64,000 nucleotides of DNA from Betaproteobacteria bacterium (GTDB taxonomy: Bacteria; Pseudomonadota; Gammaproteobacteria; Burkholderiales; SG8-39): NCBI GenBank assembly GCA_022340285.1, contig JAJDOG010000055.1, positions 1-64,000 on the forward strand, in the 5' to 3' direction. Positions within the stretch are counted from its first letter, which is position 1; each line of letters begins with the position of its first letter. The notes beneath the pieces are model-generated. The model made no database searches, had not been told where the DNA came from, and saw only the letters and a list, made by a program, of their open reading frames with translations. Below, piece after piece: positions 8,687 to 18,718 of this stretch. The position numbers and the translations under genes were made by a program.

Positions 8687-9163
8687 ATGGTCAAGGGGGC
8701 AAAGGGACGGGGGACCGGGGCCGGAAAGCGCAAGCGCCGGATCCTCGTGCTGCACGGTCCCAATCTGAACCTGCTGGGCACCCGCGAGCCGGAGGTCTAC
8801 GGTCGCGAGACGCTGGAGGAGATCAATCGCCGGCTGGAACAGGCGGCCAAGTCCGCGGGCGCGGCGATCGCGTTCTTCCAGAGCAACCACGAGGGCGATC
8901 TCGTCGACCGGGTGCAGGCCGCCCGCGCCGAGAACTTCGGCTTCATCGTCATCAATCCCGGCGCCCTGACCCATACCAGCGTGGCCCTGCGCGACGCGCT
9001 GGCGGGGGTGGCAATCCCGTTCGTCGAGGTGCATCTGTCGAACGTTCACGCGCGGGAGCCGTTCCGGCGGCACTCGTATCTTTCGGATACCGCGGTCGGC
9101 ACGATCTGCGGCCTGGGCAGCCGCGGCTACGATTTCGCGCTTCAGTACGCTCTGCAAGCCTGA
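8687..9163 (+). CDS. aroQ: Type II 3-dehydroquinate dehydratase
   Basis: 158 residues. Converts 3-dehydroquinate to 3-dehydroshikimate. The signature [17 protein letters not shown] includes the catalytic Tyr/Arg loop region that follows it (EVYGRE), and the substrate-binding [15 protein letters not shown] and [11 protein letters not shown] segments are present. The first 15 or so residues are a basic extension beyond the usual start; ATG at 8687 is the best candidate. Together with aroE at 1.6 kb this gives two shikimate-pathway steps in the window. The order aroQ-accB-accC is widespread in Proteobacteria. Confidence 0.95.
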   Translation: MVKGAKGRGTGAGKRKRRILVLHGPNLNLLGTREPEVYGRETLEEINRRLEQAAKSAGAAIAFFQSNHEGDLVDRVQAARAENFGFIVINPGALTHTSVALRDALAGVAIPFVEVHLSNVHAREPFRRHSYLSDTAVGTICGLGSRGYDFALQYALQA

Positions 9164-9210
9164 CAGGAGGGGCCGGCGCATCCCGCGCACGGCCGGGGGG
9201 AACAATCCAG

Positions 9211-9671
<461 letters not shown>

Positions 9672-9672
<1 letters not shown>

Positions 9673-11036
9673 TGTTCGAGAAAATACTTATCGCGAACCG
9701 CGGCGAGATCGCGCTGCGCATCCAGCGCGCGTGCCGGGAGCTCGGCATCAAGACGGTGGTCGTGCACTCGGAGGCGGACCGCGAAGCGAAGTACGTGAAG
9801 CTCGCCGACGAGTCCGTGTGCATCGGACCGCCGTCGTCGGCCCAGTCCTACCTCAACATTCCGGCAATCATCTCGGCCGCCGAGGTGACCGACGCGGAGG
9901 CGATCCATCCCGGCTACGGCTTCCTGTCCGAGAACGCGGATTTCGCCGAGCGGGTGGAGCGCAGCGGGTTCGTGTTCATCGGGCCGCGGCCCGAGAACAT
10001 CCGCCTGATGGGCGACAAGGTGAGCGCCAAGGACGCGATGAAGAAAGCCGGGGTGCCGGTCGTGCCGGGCTCCGACGGCCCGCTGCCCGAAGAGGGGACG
10101 GAAATCCAGAAGGTCGCCCGCGCCCTCAAGTACCCGGTGATCATCAAGGCCGCGGGCGGCGGCGGCGGGCGCGGCATGCGCGTCGTGCACACCGATGCCG
10201 CGCTGCTGCCGGCGGTATCGCTCACGCGCACCGAGGCGGAAGCGGCGTTCGGCAACCCGACGGTGTACATGGAGAAGTTCCTGGAGCATCCGCGCCACAT
10301 CGAGATCCAGGTGCTCGCGGACGCGCATCGCAACGCGATCTACCTCGGGGAGCGCGACTGCTCGATGCAGCGCCGGCACCAGAAAGTGCTCGAGGAGGCG
10401 CCGGCGCCGGACATCACCGCGCGCCAGCGCGCGAAGATCGGCGAGCGCTGCGTCGAGGCCTGCAAGAAGATCAACTACCGCGGCGCCGGGACCTTCGAAT
10501 TCCTCTACGAGGACGGCGAGTTCTACTTCATCGAGATGAATACGCGATTGCAGGTGGAGCATCCGGTCACCGAGCTCGTCACCGGGATCGACATCGTGCT
10601 GCAGCAGATCCGCATCGCGCGGAACGAAAAGCTCGGCATCCGGCAGCGAGACGTGGAGGTGCGCGGGCACGCGATCGAGTGCCGCATCAACGCCGAGGAC
10701 CCGTTCACGTTCACGCCGTCGCCCGGCAGGATCACCTCCTACCATCCGCCCGGCGGTCCGGGGATCCGCGTCGATACGCACATCTATCAGGGCTACGTCG
10801 TGCCGCCCTACTACGATTCCATGATCGGCAAGCTGATCGCCTATGGCGCGACGCGCGATCAGGCGATCCGCCGGATGCGGGTCGCGCTCTCGGAGATGGT
10901 GGTGCAGGGCATCGAAACGAACATTCCGCTGCACCAGGACCTGCTCACCGACACCCGCTTCCTGCGCGGCGGCACGAGCATCCACTATCTCGAGCAGAAG
11001 CTCGCGCAGATGGCGAAGCGCGCCACCGCAACGTAA
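9672..11036 (+). CDS. accC: Biotin carboxylase subunit of acetyl-CoA carboxylase
   Basis: 454 residues, close to the E. coli protein (449). ATP-grasp enzyme that carboxylates the biotin on AccB. It starts with the diagnostic [20 protein letters not shown]. The glycine-rich ATP loop [12 protein letters not shown], the Cys-containing [12 protein letters not shown] and the active-site [14 protein letters not shown] are intact. The ATG overlaps the accB stop (TGATG), so the two are coupled. Confidence 0.97.
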
Positions 11037-11085
11037 GAGCATGGCGGGCCGCGCCACGCGCCGCCCGAACGCGCCGGAAGCTACG

Positions 11086-11976
11086 ATGCCCTGGGTATCG
11101 CTCATCGTCGAGACGTCGGCCGCGGAGGCGGAGCGGCTTTCCGACGCGTTGCTCGAGCTCGGCGCAGTCTCGGTGAGCGTCACGGACGCGGACGCGGGCA
11201 CGCCCGCCGAGAAGCCCCTGTTCGGCGAGCCCGGCGAACCCGCGGCCGGGTCCTGGGACCGTAGCGTCGTCAGCGCACTTTGCAAGCTCGACGTCAATTG
11301 CGACGGGCTGCTCGCAGCGGCGGCTGAACGGGCCGGTCTTGCGCGCACGCCCGTCTTCCGCACCACGCGGGTCGAGGACGAAGATTGGGTGCAGGTGACG
11401 CAGGCGCAGTTTGCACCGATCCAGGTGACGGAGCGTCTCTGGATCGTGCCCTCGTGGTGCGAGCCTCCCGATGCCGACGCTGTGACCATCGCGCTCGATC
11501 CCGGCCTCGCGTTCGGCACGGGCAGCCATCCCACGACGCGACTCTGTATCGAGTGGCTCGCGCGGCGCGTGGCAGGCGGCGAGCGCGTGCTCGACTACGG
11601 CTGTGGATCCGGTATATTGGCCATTGCCGCGATGAAGCTCGGCGCTGGGGCGGCGCTCGGCGTCGATATCGATCCCGAAGCAGTCACCGCAGCGCGTGCC
11701 AACGCGGCGCGTAACGATGTGGTGGCGCGTTTCCAGGATACTTTCGCGCCCCTCGACATGAACGCGGATCTCGTGGTTGCCAACATTCTCGCCAACCCGC
11801 TTAAGGTGCTCGCGCCCCTGCTCGCCGCGCGCACGCGACGCGGAGGAAGCATCGCGCTTGCCGGACTGCTGGCGCCGCAAGCCGACGACGTGTCCGAGGC
11901 GTATACACCGTGGTTCGACATGTCGGTGTTCGGATCGCGCGAGGACTGGGTCGTGCTGGAGGGCGCGCGGCGATGA
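11086..11976 (+). CDS. prmA: Ribosomal protein L11 methyltransferase
   Basis: 296 residues from ATG at 11086 (MPWVSLIVETSAAEAERL), which matches the family start; an earlier in-frame ATG at 11041 is less likely. The N-terminal L11-binding domain is followed by a SAM-dependent methyltransferase domain with LDPGLAFGTGSHPTT, motif I VLDYGCGSGILAIAA and VVANILANPLKVLAP. It trimethylates L11. The stop overlaps the next start as ATGA. Its place directly after accC is conserved in many betaproteobacteria. Confidence 0.95.
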   Translation: MPWVSLIVETSAAEAERLSDALLELGAVSVSVTDADAGTPAEKPLFGEPGEPAAGSWDRSVVSALCKLDVNCDGLLAAAAERAGLARTPVFRTTRVEDEDWVQVTQAQFAPIQVTERLWIVPSWCEPPDADAVTIALDPGLAFGTGSHPTTRLCIEWLARRVAGGERVLDYGCGSGILAIAAMKLGAGAALGVDIDPEAVTAARANAARNDVVARFQDTFAPLDMNADLVVANILANPLKVLAPLLAARTRRGGSIALAGLLAPQADDVSEAYTPWFDMSVFGSREDWVVLEGARR

Positions 11977-13028
11977 CACTCATCACCCGCTGCCCTTCAT
12001 GCGGCACCGCATTCCGTGTGCGGGATCAGCAGCTCGAGGCGCGCGACGGCCGCGTGCGCTGCGGGCGATGCTCGGTCGTCTTCGATGCGCGCGAATCGCT
12101 TGCCGAGCATCTGGACGTGGGCGAGCCCGATTCGCGGCCGTCGGATCACCCGGAGATATTCGAACCCGTTTCCACGCCGTTTCCGGAGCCGACTCGCGAG
12201 TCCGCCGCGGGCCCCGCGCGCGGCAGGCCCAGTGTCCCGCTCGCGGATCAGGGCAGCGTGCCGCTTCAGGATCGAGGCAGCATTCCGCTCCAGGATCATG
12301 GCAGCGTTCCGCTCCAGGATCATGGCAGCATTCCGCTCCAGGACCGTGGCAGCGTCCCGCTCCAGGACCGCGGCAGCATTCCACCCGAGGATCGCGGGAG
12401 CATTCCGCTTCAGGACGGGGGCAGCATTCCGCTCCGGGATCGCGGGAGCGTGCCGCTACCGGATGAAGAACCCTACGAAGACGACCTCGAATATTCCGAG
12501 GCAGAGGGCGACGAGTACGGATTCGGACCCCAGCGCAAGCGACGCGCGCGCTACGCCACGATCGTGTGGGGGCTGGCGAGCCTCGCGCTCCTGCTGATCT
12601 TCGGCGCACAGCTGATCTACGCGTTTCGCAGCGACATCGCAGCGAGAAGTCCCGACGCGCGCCGGTGGCTGGGCCTCGCCTGCGAGCGTTTCGGTTGCGA
12701 TCTCCCGCTGCCGGGCCATGCCGACCTCGTGACGATCGAGGTGTCCGAGATGCACCCGGAGCCCGATATGCCTGGAATCCTGTCGCTCACGGCGATCCTG
12801 CGCAACCGCGCCGCATTTGCTCAGCGCCAGCCGTGGATCGAGCTCACGCTCACCGACGCGCGCGACCGCGCGCTCGCGCGGCGCGTCCTGGCGCCCGCCG
12901 ATTACCTCGGCGAGCGCATCGAGTTCGAGCGCGGACTCGCCCCCGGAACGGAGCAGTCCCTGCGACTCTTGCTGGACACCGCAGGCATACAGCCGACCGG
13001 ATACCGGCTTCTGCTTTACTACCCCTGA
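11973..13028 (+). CDS. Zinc-ribbon, DUF3426-domain membrane protein with repeat linker
   Basis: 351 residues. The N-terminal zinc ribbon (MJ0042 type) has two CxxC pairs, CPSCGTAF and CGRC. Residues about 86-165 are ten tandem 8-residue units close to GSVPLQDR or GSIPLQDH. An acidic patch, a membrane segment (about residues 190-210, IVWGLASLALLLIFG) and a periplasmic DUF3426 domain follow. The function of the family is unknown; the usual position downstream of prmA is conserved. The gene overlaps prmA by 4 bases and precedes the PfkB kinase by 10 bases. The repeat block is longer than I would expect for this family and probably varies between strains. Confidence 0.85.
   Translation: MTLITRCPSCGTAFRVRDQQLEARDGRVRCGRCSVVFDARESLAEHLDVGEPDSRPSDHPEIFEPVSTPFPEPTRESAAGPARGRPSVPLADQGSVPLQDRGSIPLQDHGSVPLQDHGSIPLQDRGSVPLQDRGSIPPEDRGSIPLQDGGSIPLRDRGSVPLPDEEPYEDDLEYSEAEGDEYGFGPQRKRRARYATIVWGLASLALLLIFGAQLIYAFRSDIAARSPDARRWLGLACERFGCDLPLPGHADLVTIEVSEMHPEPDMPGILSLTAILRNRAAFAQRQPWIELTLTDARDRALARRVLAPADYLGERIEFERGLAPGTEQSLRLLLDTAGIQPTGYRLLLYYP
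12228..12467 (+). repeat. In-frame 24-bp minisatellite (10 units)
   Basis: Ten consecutive 24-base units lie inside the zinc-ribbon protein gene, the first one degenerate. Units differ by a few substitutions (Val/Ile, Arg/His, Leu/Pro) and never by a frameshift, so the array keeps the reading frame. The encoded linker alternates small, proline and charged residues and should be extended. Confidence 0.9.
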
Positions 13029-13038
13029 TCGGAGATCA

Positions 13039-13971
13039 ATGCGCACACTCATCTGCGGCTCGATCGCCTACGACAACATCATGGTGTTTCACGGGCGATT
13101 CAAGGATCACATCCTTCCGGAGCAGATCCATATCCTGAACGTCGCGTTCCTCGTTCCCGACCTGCGGCGCGAATTCGGCGGTTGCGCCGGGAACATCGGC
13201 TACAACCTCAAGCTGCTCGGAGGAGATCCTCTGATCATGGCGACGGTGGGAGACGACGCGGATCCATACGTCTACCGGCTCGATCGCCTCGGCCTCGCGC
13301 GCGACTTCGTGCGCAAGGTGCCCGAGACGCTCACGGCGCAGGCGTTCATCACGACCGATCTCGACGACAATCAGATCACCGCATTCCACCCCGGCGCGAT
13401 GAACCAGTCGCACCTGAATCGCATCGCGCCCGGCCTGAAGGCGGGGCTCGCGATCGTCGCGCCCGACGGCCGCGACGGGATGCTTCAGCACGCGCGCGAG
13501 CTCGTCGCAGCCGGCATTCCGTTCATCTTCGATCCGGGGCAGGGGCTGCCGATGTTTTCCGGGGAGGAGGTGCTCGCTTTCCTGAAGGATGCGACCTATC
13601 TCGCGGTGAACGACTACGAGGGCAAGATGGTCGAGGAGAAGACCGGCCGCAGCCTGGAGGATCTCGCGAGCCTGGTGCGTGCAGTGATCGTGACGCGGGG
13701 CGCCGAGGGCTCGACGATCTTCGCGGAGGGCAAGCGGCACGACATCCCGTGCGTCGAGGCGAGCGAGATCGTCGATCCCACCGGTTGCGGCGACGCATAC
13801 CGCGCGGGCCTGCTCCATGGAATCGGCCAGAAATGGGACTGGCAGAAGATCGGGCGGCTCGCCTCTCTGATGGGATCGCTCAAGATCGCCTCGCGCGGCG
13901 GACAGAACCACCGCGCGACACGCGAGGAGATCGGCGCGCGCTATCGGGAGGCGTTCGGCGCGGAGCTTTGA
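13039..13971 (+). CDS. PfkB-family carbohydrate/nucleoside kinase
   Basis: 310 residues, start ATG at 13039 with GGAG 8 bases upstream. Ribokinase-fold features are the glycine motif EFGGCAGNIGYNLKLLGG, an ATP-side segment VIVTRGAEGS, and the C-terminal signature DPTGCGDAYRAGLLHG with the catalytic Asp. The N-terminus (LICGSIAYDNIMVFHGRF) is like that of adenosine kinase-type members. The substrate cannot be fixed from sequence; adenosine or a sugar are the main options. It is the last gene of the plus-strand run and is followed directly by a dispersed repeat. Confidence 0.88.
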   Translation: MRTLICGSIAYDNIMVFHGRFKDHILPEQIHILNVAFLVPDLRREFGGCAGNIGYNLKLLGGDPLIMATVGDDADPYVYRLDRLGLARDFVRKVPETLTAQAFITTDLDDNQITAFHPGAMNQSHLNRIAPGLKAGLAIVAPDGRDGMLQHARELVAAGIPFIFDPGQGLPMFSGEEVLAFLKDATYLAVNDYEGKMVEEKTGRSLEDLASLVRAVIVTRGAEGSTIFAEGKRHDIPCVEASEIVDPTGCGDAYRAGLLHGIGQKWDWQKIGRLASLMGSLKIASRGGQNHRATREEIGARYREAFGAEL

Positions 13972-13978
13972 TTTGGTT

Positions 13979-14079
13979 TCCCCTCCTTTTCAAGGAGGGG
14001 TGGCTGCGAAGCAGACGGGGTGGTTGGCGTTCGGCCATCGCCGCACACCACCCCGCCGCCTCCGGCGGCATCCCTCCTC
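13979..14079 (+). repeat. Dispersed 3'-end repeat, copy 2 (inverted pair)
   Basis: The left arm starts CCCCTCCTTTTCAAGGAGG a few bases after the PfkB stop and continues into a small hairpin and CGGGGTGGT. The right arm (about 14047-14079) is an imperfect reverse copy, CACCACCCCG through a hairpin to CCCTCCTC. The right arm reaches the stop codon of the convergent HIT gene, so the element separates two converging genes and looks the same to each. Confidence 0.8.
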
Positions 14080-14509
14080 ACCGTCCGCCCGCCTCCTGCT
14101 GCAGCGCCTTGCGGATCGCCGCGGCGTCCCCCTCGAGCACATCGCGCCCCGGGTTCCGCACCGGCCAGTCGACCTTCATGCCGTCGTCGCGCCGGCGCGG
14201 CACGAGGTGGACGTGATAGTGGAACACGGTCTGCCCGGCAAGCTTGCCGTTCGCCTGGTACTGGCTCAGCCCCTCCGGCGAGAACGCCTCGCCGATCGCG
14301 CGCGCGACGCGCGCCAGGGCGCGACCGACGGCGGCGCCCGTCGCGTCGTCCAGCGCATAGATGTTCTCGACATGCTTCTTGCTCGCGACGAGCACGTGAC
14401 CCGGATTGACCGAGCCGATGTCCATGAAGGCGATGGTGTCGGCGTCCGCGTGGACGATGCTCGCAGGGATCTCTCCCGCGACGATCTTGCAAAACACGCA
14501 ATCGGACAT
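14078..14509 (-). CDS. HIT-family (histidine triad) nucleotide hydrolase, HinT-like
   Basis: 143 residues. The protein begins with the HIT start CVFCKIVAGEIPASIV and ends with the catalytic triad HYHVHLVPR. Members hydrolyse nucleoside phosphoramidates and aminoacyl-adenylates in the cytoplasm. The C-terminus is about 25 residues longer than in HinT, so it could belong to a related HIT branch. It is transcribed divergently from the plsC-like gene and converges with the PfkB gene. Confidence 0.9.
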   Translation of the reverse strand: MSDCVFCKIVAGEIPASIVHADADTIAFMDIGSVNPGHVLVASKKHVENIYALDDATGAAVGRALARVARAIGEAFSPEGLSQYQANGKLAGQTVFHYHVHLVPRRRDDGMKVDWPVRNPGRDVLEGDAAAIRKALQQEAGGR

Positions 14510-14566
14510 TTCTTTTCTCCCCCGTTACCCCATTACAATCCCGCGTCCCTCCGACCCGCACCCACG

Positions 14567-15373
14567 ATGCGTACCGATCCGGCCCCTCTTCCCATCCGCT
14601 TCGCGCGCATCGCGCGCATCGCGGGGCACATCGTACGCGGCTTATGGGTGACCGGGGTGCGCTTTCCGCGGCTCGATGCGGCCGGTCAGGACCGCGAGCT
14701 CACACGCTGGGCGAGACATCTACTCGCAATTCTAAATGTGCGCGTGACGAGCCTCAACGAGCCCGCGGCGATGCCGCTGCGCAGCATGCTCGTCGCCAAT
14801 CACGTGTCATGGCTCGACGTGATGGCCATCTTCGCGGTGCGACCGGCGGTCTTCATCGCGAAGGAAGACATCCGGCGCTGGCCCGTGATCGGCCCGCTGT
14901 GCGCGCAGGCCGGAGCGCTCTTCATCGAGCGCGGCAACGGCTTCCATGCAAGGCAGATCAACAGCCGCGTGGCCGACACGCTTGCCACCGGGCGCCTGAT
15001 CGCGATGTTTCCCGAAGGGATGACCACCGATGGCCGGTCGCTGAATCCTTTCCGCGGGGCGCTTTTCCAGAGCGCGGTCGATGCCGACGCGGTGCTGCAT
15101 CCGGTCGGGATCCGCTACACCGGTCCGGACGGGAGATGGACGGACGCGGCGGCCTTCGTCGGCGACATGTCGCTCGTCGAGTCGATGTGGCGTCTCGTGT
15201 CGGCGCGGGGACTCGTCGCAGAGCTGCGCTTCGCACCCGCGATCCCCGCGCGCAGCGGCCATCGCCGGGACCTGGCGCGGCTCGCCGAAACGGCTATCGC
15301 CGGCGCTTTGAATTTGGAGCCGCCCCGCAGGACACCTGGATCACGCTCCGATCCTCGAGACGCACCGCGGTAA
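14567..15373 (+). CDS. 1-acyl-sn-glycerol-3-phosphate acyltransferase-like protein
   Basis: 268 residues from ATG at 14567. PlsC-type acyltransferase motifs are present: HX4D in ANHVSWLDVM, FIERGN for the acceptor pocket, and FPEGMTTDG in place of the usual FPEGT. An N-terminal hydrophobic stretch suggests membrane association. It probably adds an acyl chain to lysophosphatidate or a related lipid. Its 3' end overlaps the convergent apaH gene by 80 bases. The last 20 or so residues (PPRRTPGSRSDPRDAPR) are low-complexity and may be a recent extension into apaH. Confidence 0.87.
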   Translation: MRTDPAPLPIRFARIARIAGHIVRGLWVTGVRFPRLDAAGQDRELTRWARHLLAILNVRVTSLNEPAAMPLRSMLVANHVSWLDVMAIFAVRPAVFIAKEDIRRWPVIGPLCAQAGALFIERGNGFHARQINSRVADTLATGRLIAMFPEGMTTDGRSLNPFRGALFQSAVDADAVLHPVGIRYTGPDGRWTDAAAFVGDMSLVESMWRLVSARGLVAELRFAPAIPARSGHRRDLARLAETAIAGALNLEPPRRTPGSRSDPRDAPR

Positions 15374-16121
15374 GCCGGCCGCCCCACACGCAACCGCTGT
15401 CGAGCGCCAGCAGGTCGGGCCGAATGAGCAGGCCGAGCGCCGACCAGTGTCCGCAGACGATCGGGACGTTCGCACTTGCGCGCCCCGGGGCGTCGAACCA
15501 CGGCAGGTACCCGTGCGGCGCGTTTTCGACCTCGCCTTTCGCGCGGAAGTCCATGACCCCGTTCGCATCGACGAAACGCATGCGCGTCATGGCGTTCACC
15601 ACGACGCGCAAGCGGTCGATTCCGCGCAAGGCGTCGTCCCAGCGGTCGGGCCGGCTTCCGTACAGCCCCGCGAGGAACGTGCGGTAGTCGGGCCCGCGAA
15701 ACGCCGCTTCCACCTCCGCCGCGAGCTCGCGCGCTTCTTCGGCGGACCACGCCGGCAGCAATCCCGCGTGCACCATCGCGTAGCCGGCCTCCACGTGCAT
15801 CATGGGCCGCATGCGCAACCACTCGATGAGCGCATCCCGGTCCGGCGCGGCGAGCACGTCCCCGAACGAGTCCTCGCCACGCTTCTTTCCGTAGCCCGCC
15901 ACGTGCGCGAACAGGTGAATGTCGTGATTGCCGAGCACGGTGACCGCACCCTCGCCGAGCGATTTCACGAAGCGCAGGACTTCGGCGGACTGCGGACCGC
16001 GGTTGACGAGGTCGCCGACGAACCAGAGGCGGTCGCGAGCGGCGTCGAAGCGGATCTCGTCGAGCAGCTGCTCGAGCGCGGCAAAGCAGCCCTGCACGTC
16101 ACCGATGGCGTAGGTGGCCAA
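15294..16121 (-). CDS. apaH: Bis(5'-nucleosyl)-tetraphosphatase (symmetrical)
   Basis: 275 residues. Hydrolyses Ap4A to two ADP. The calcineurin-like metal motifs are intact: IGDVQGCFAAL, FVGDLVNRGPQS and VLGNHDIHL, with the ApaH-typical MVHAGLLPAW further on. The length matches E. coli ApaH (280). It lies 16 bases after pobA on the same strand, so it may share the MFS-pobA transcript. The 3' end overlaps the plsC-like gene. Confidence 0.94.
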   Translation of the reverse strand: MATYAIGDVQGCFAALEQLLDEIRFDAARDRLWFVGDLVNRGPQSAEVLRFVKSLGEGAVTVLGNHDIHLFAHVAGYGKKRGEDSFGDVLAAPDRDALIEWLRMRPMMHVEAGYAMVHAGLLPAWSAEEARELAAEVEAAFRGPDYRTFLAGLYGSRPDRWDDALRGIDRLRVVVNAMTRMRFVDANGVMDFRAKGEVENAPHGYLPWFDAPGRASANVPIVCGHWSALGLLIRPDLLALDSGCVWGGRLTAVRLEDRSVIQVSCGAAPNSKRRR

Positions 16122-16137
16122 GCCGTGCCCCTTGCGC

Positions 16138-17385
<1,248 letters not shown>

Positions 17386-18639
17386 TTACTTTACCGTCTC
17401 CCGGAGGTGCGTCGCGCGGGCCGCGCGGCGTTCCATTGTCCGCGACGCAAGTGACAAGGCCGCGGCCGCGATGGCGAAGCTCAGCAGGAGTCCGAGCGTC
17501 CCTTCCCAGCTTCCTGCGTACTCCCGGCCGGCAGCGAGCACGGGCGGGCCGAAGAGCTGCCCCGTGTTGGATCCCATGACCATGAGTCCGCCCATTGAGC
17601 CGATGAGGGCGGGTGATGACGCGTACACGGGGGCCGCCGCAAGCGCCGCGGCCGGGATCATGCCACCGGCGATGCCGAACCCACAGGCAATGACGAGCCG
17701 CAACGCATCCGGTAGCGCCTCGGAGACCATGGCGATCTCGGTGATCGCCATGCCGACGGAACCGAGCGTGAGCAGAAACCAGATCGGCGCGCCGCGTCCC
17801 ATCGCCCAGCCGCCGAGGTAGCTGCCCGCCGCGTTGAAGGCCAGCACCAGCGCAGGCACGCCGGCCGAGATCAGGGCCGCCGAGCCATGAACCTCGACCA
17901 TGTAAGTGGGTAGCCAGTTCATCATCGAGATGTGCTGGGCCGCATAGAGGCCGAAAGTGAGCGCAACCAGCACCGCGCCCGGGACCGTCACGCTGCGGCC
18001 GACGCTGCGGAGGATGGAGTCCCGGTGCGTGCTTCGAATCTGCGTGCGCTGCCAACCCGCGGTCGCGAAAAGAAAGATCAGGGCGCAGGCAAGCGTCACG
18101 ACGCATCCCATTCCCCAGAGAAGCCGCCAGCCGAACCGCTCGACCACCAGTGCCGAAACCATAAGCATGCCGGCGAATCCGACCGGCATGTACGCAGCCC
18201 AGACGCCGAGCGCCCACCGCCGGTCCGCGTACGAGGTCGCGCGCGCGATGATCGCGCCGCCCGCGACGATGCACGAGGTGAATCCGAGGCCTTCGACGAA
18301 GCGGGAAGCCAGCATCGATTCGCCGGACTGCGCGAAGGCCCCGAGCAGGCTCCCCACCGCCAGCGTGCTCAGACCGAATGCCAGCACGCGGCGATGGCCA
18401 ACGCGATCCGCGATAGCGCCGGCAAACAGCCCCAGCGCAAAGCTCGTGGCCGAAATCGTCGACGCGATCCAGCCCGCCGTGACGAGACCGACGTTCAGTT
18501 CGGCGCGGATCTCCGGAAGCGCAGGGGGCAGCTTGCCGATGTGGGCCGCGGCCACCACGCCAGCGGCGAACGCGACCCAGACGACGAGCCATTGCGTACC
18601 GGCAGCGAGATGGTCGGAAGATCGGTCGGGCTTTGACAT
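17386..18639 (-). CDS. MFS transporter
   Basis: 417 residues with about 12 hydrophobic segments. The MFS loop signature between the second and third segments is visible (GAIADRVGHRRVLAFG). It resembles CynX/NimT- or aromatic-acid-type porters, but the substrate is not certain. Position directly upstream of pobA on the same strand suggests uptake of 4-hydroxybenzoate or a related acid; that is inference from context. Confidence 0.85.
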   Translation of the reverse strand: MSKPDRSSDHLAAGTQWLVVWVAFAAGVVAAAHIGKLPPALPEIRAELNVGLVTAGWIASTISATSFALGLFAGAIADRVGHRRVLAFGLSTLAVGSLLGAFAQSGESMLASRFVEGLGFTSCIVAGGAIIARATSYADRRWALGVWAAYMPVGFAGMLMVSALVVERFGWRLLWGMGCVVTLACALIFLFATAGWQRTQIRSTHRDSILRSVGRSVTVPGAVLVALTFGLYAAQHISMMNWLPTYMVEVHGSAALISAGVPALVLAFNAAGSYLGGWAMGRGAPIWFLLTLGSVGMAITEIAMVSEALPDALRLVIACGFGIAGGMIPAAALAAAPVYASSPALIGSMGGLMVMGSNTGQLFGPPVLAAGREYAGSWEGTLGLLLSFAIAAAALSLASRTMERRAARATHLRETVK

Positions 18640-18718
18640 TCTTGTTCTTCAGCTCCTGTCGCAGTGACGCCTGCGACCGGATGGCCGGACGCACCGTAGC
18701 CTACGCTCGAGGCGCGCG

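Noticed and set aside
12228-12467. Possible CRISPR array
   Set aside because: Repeats are contiguous 24-bp coding units with no spacers.
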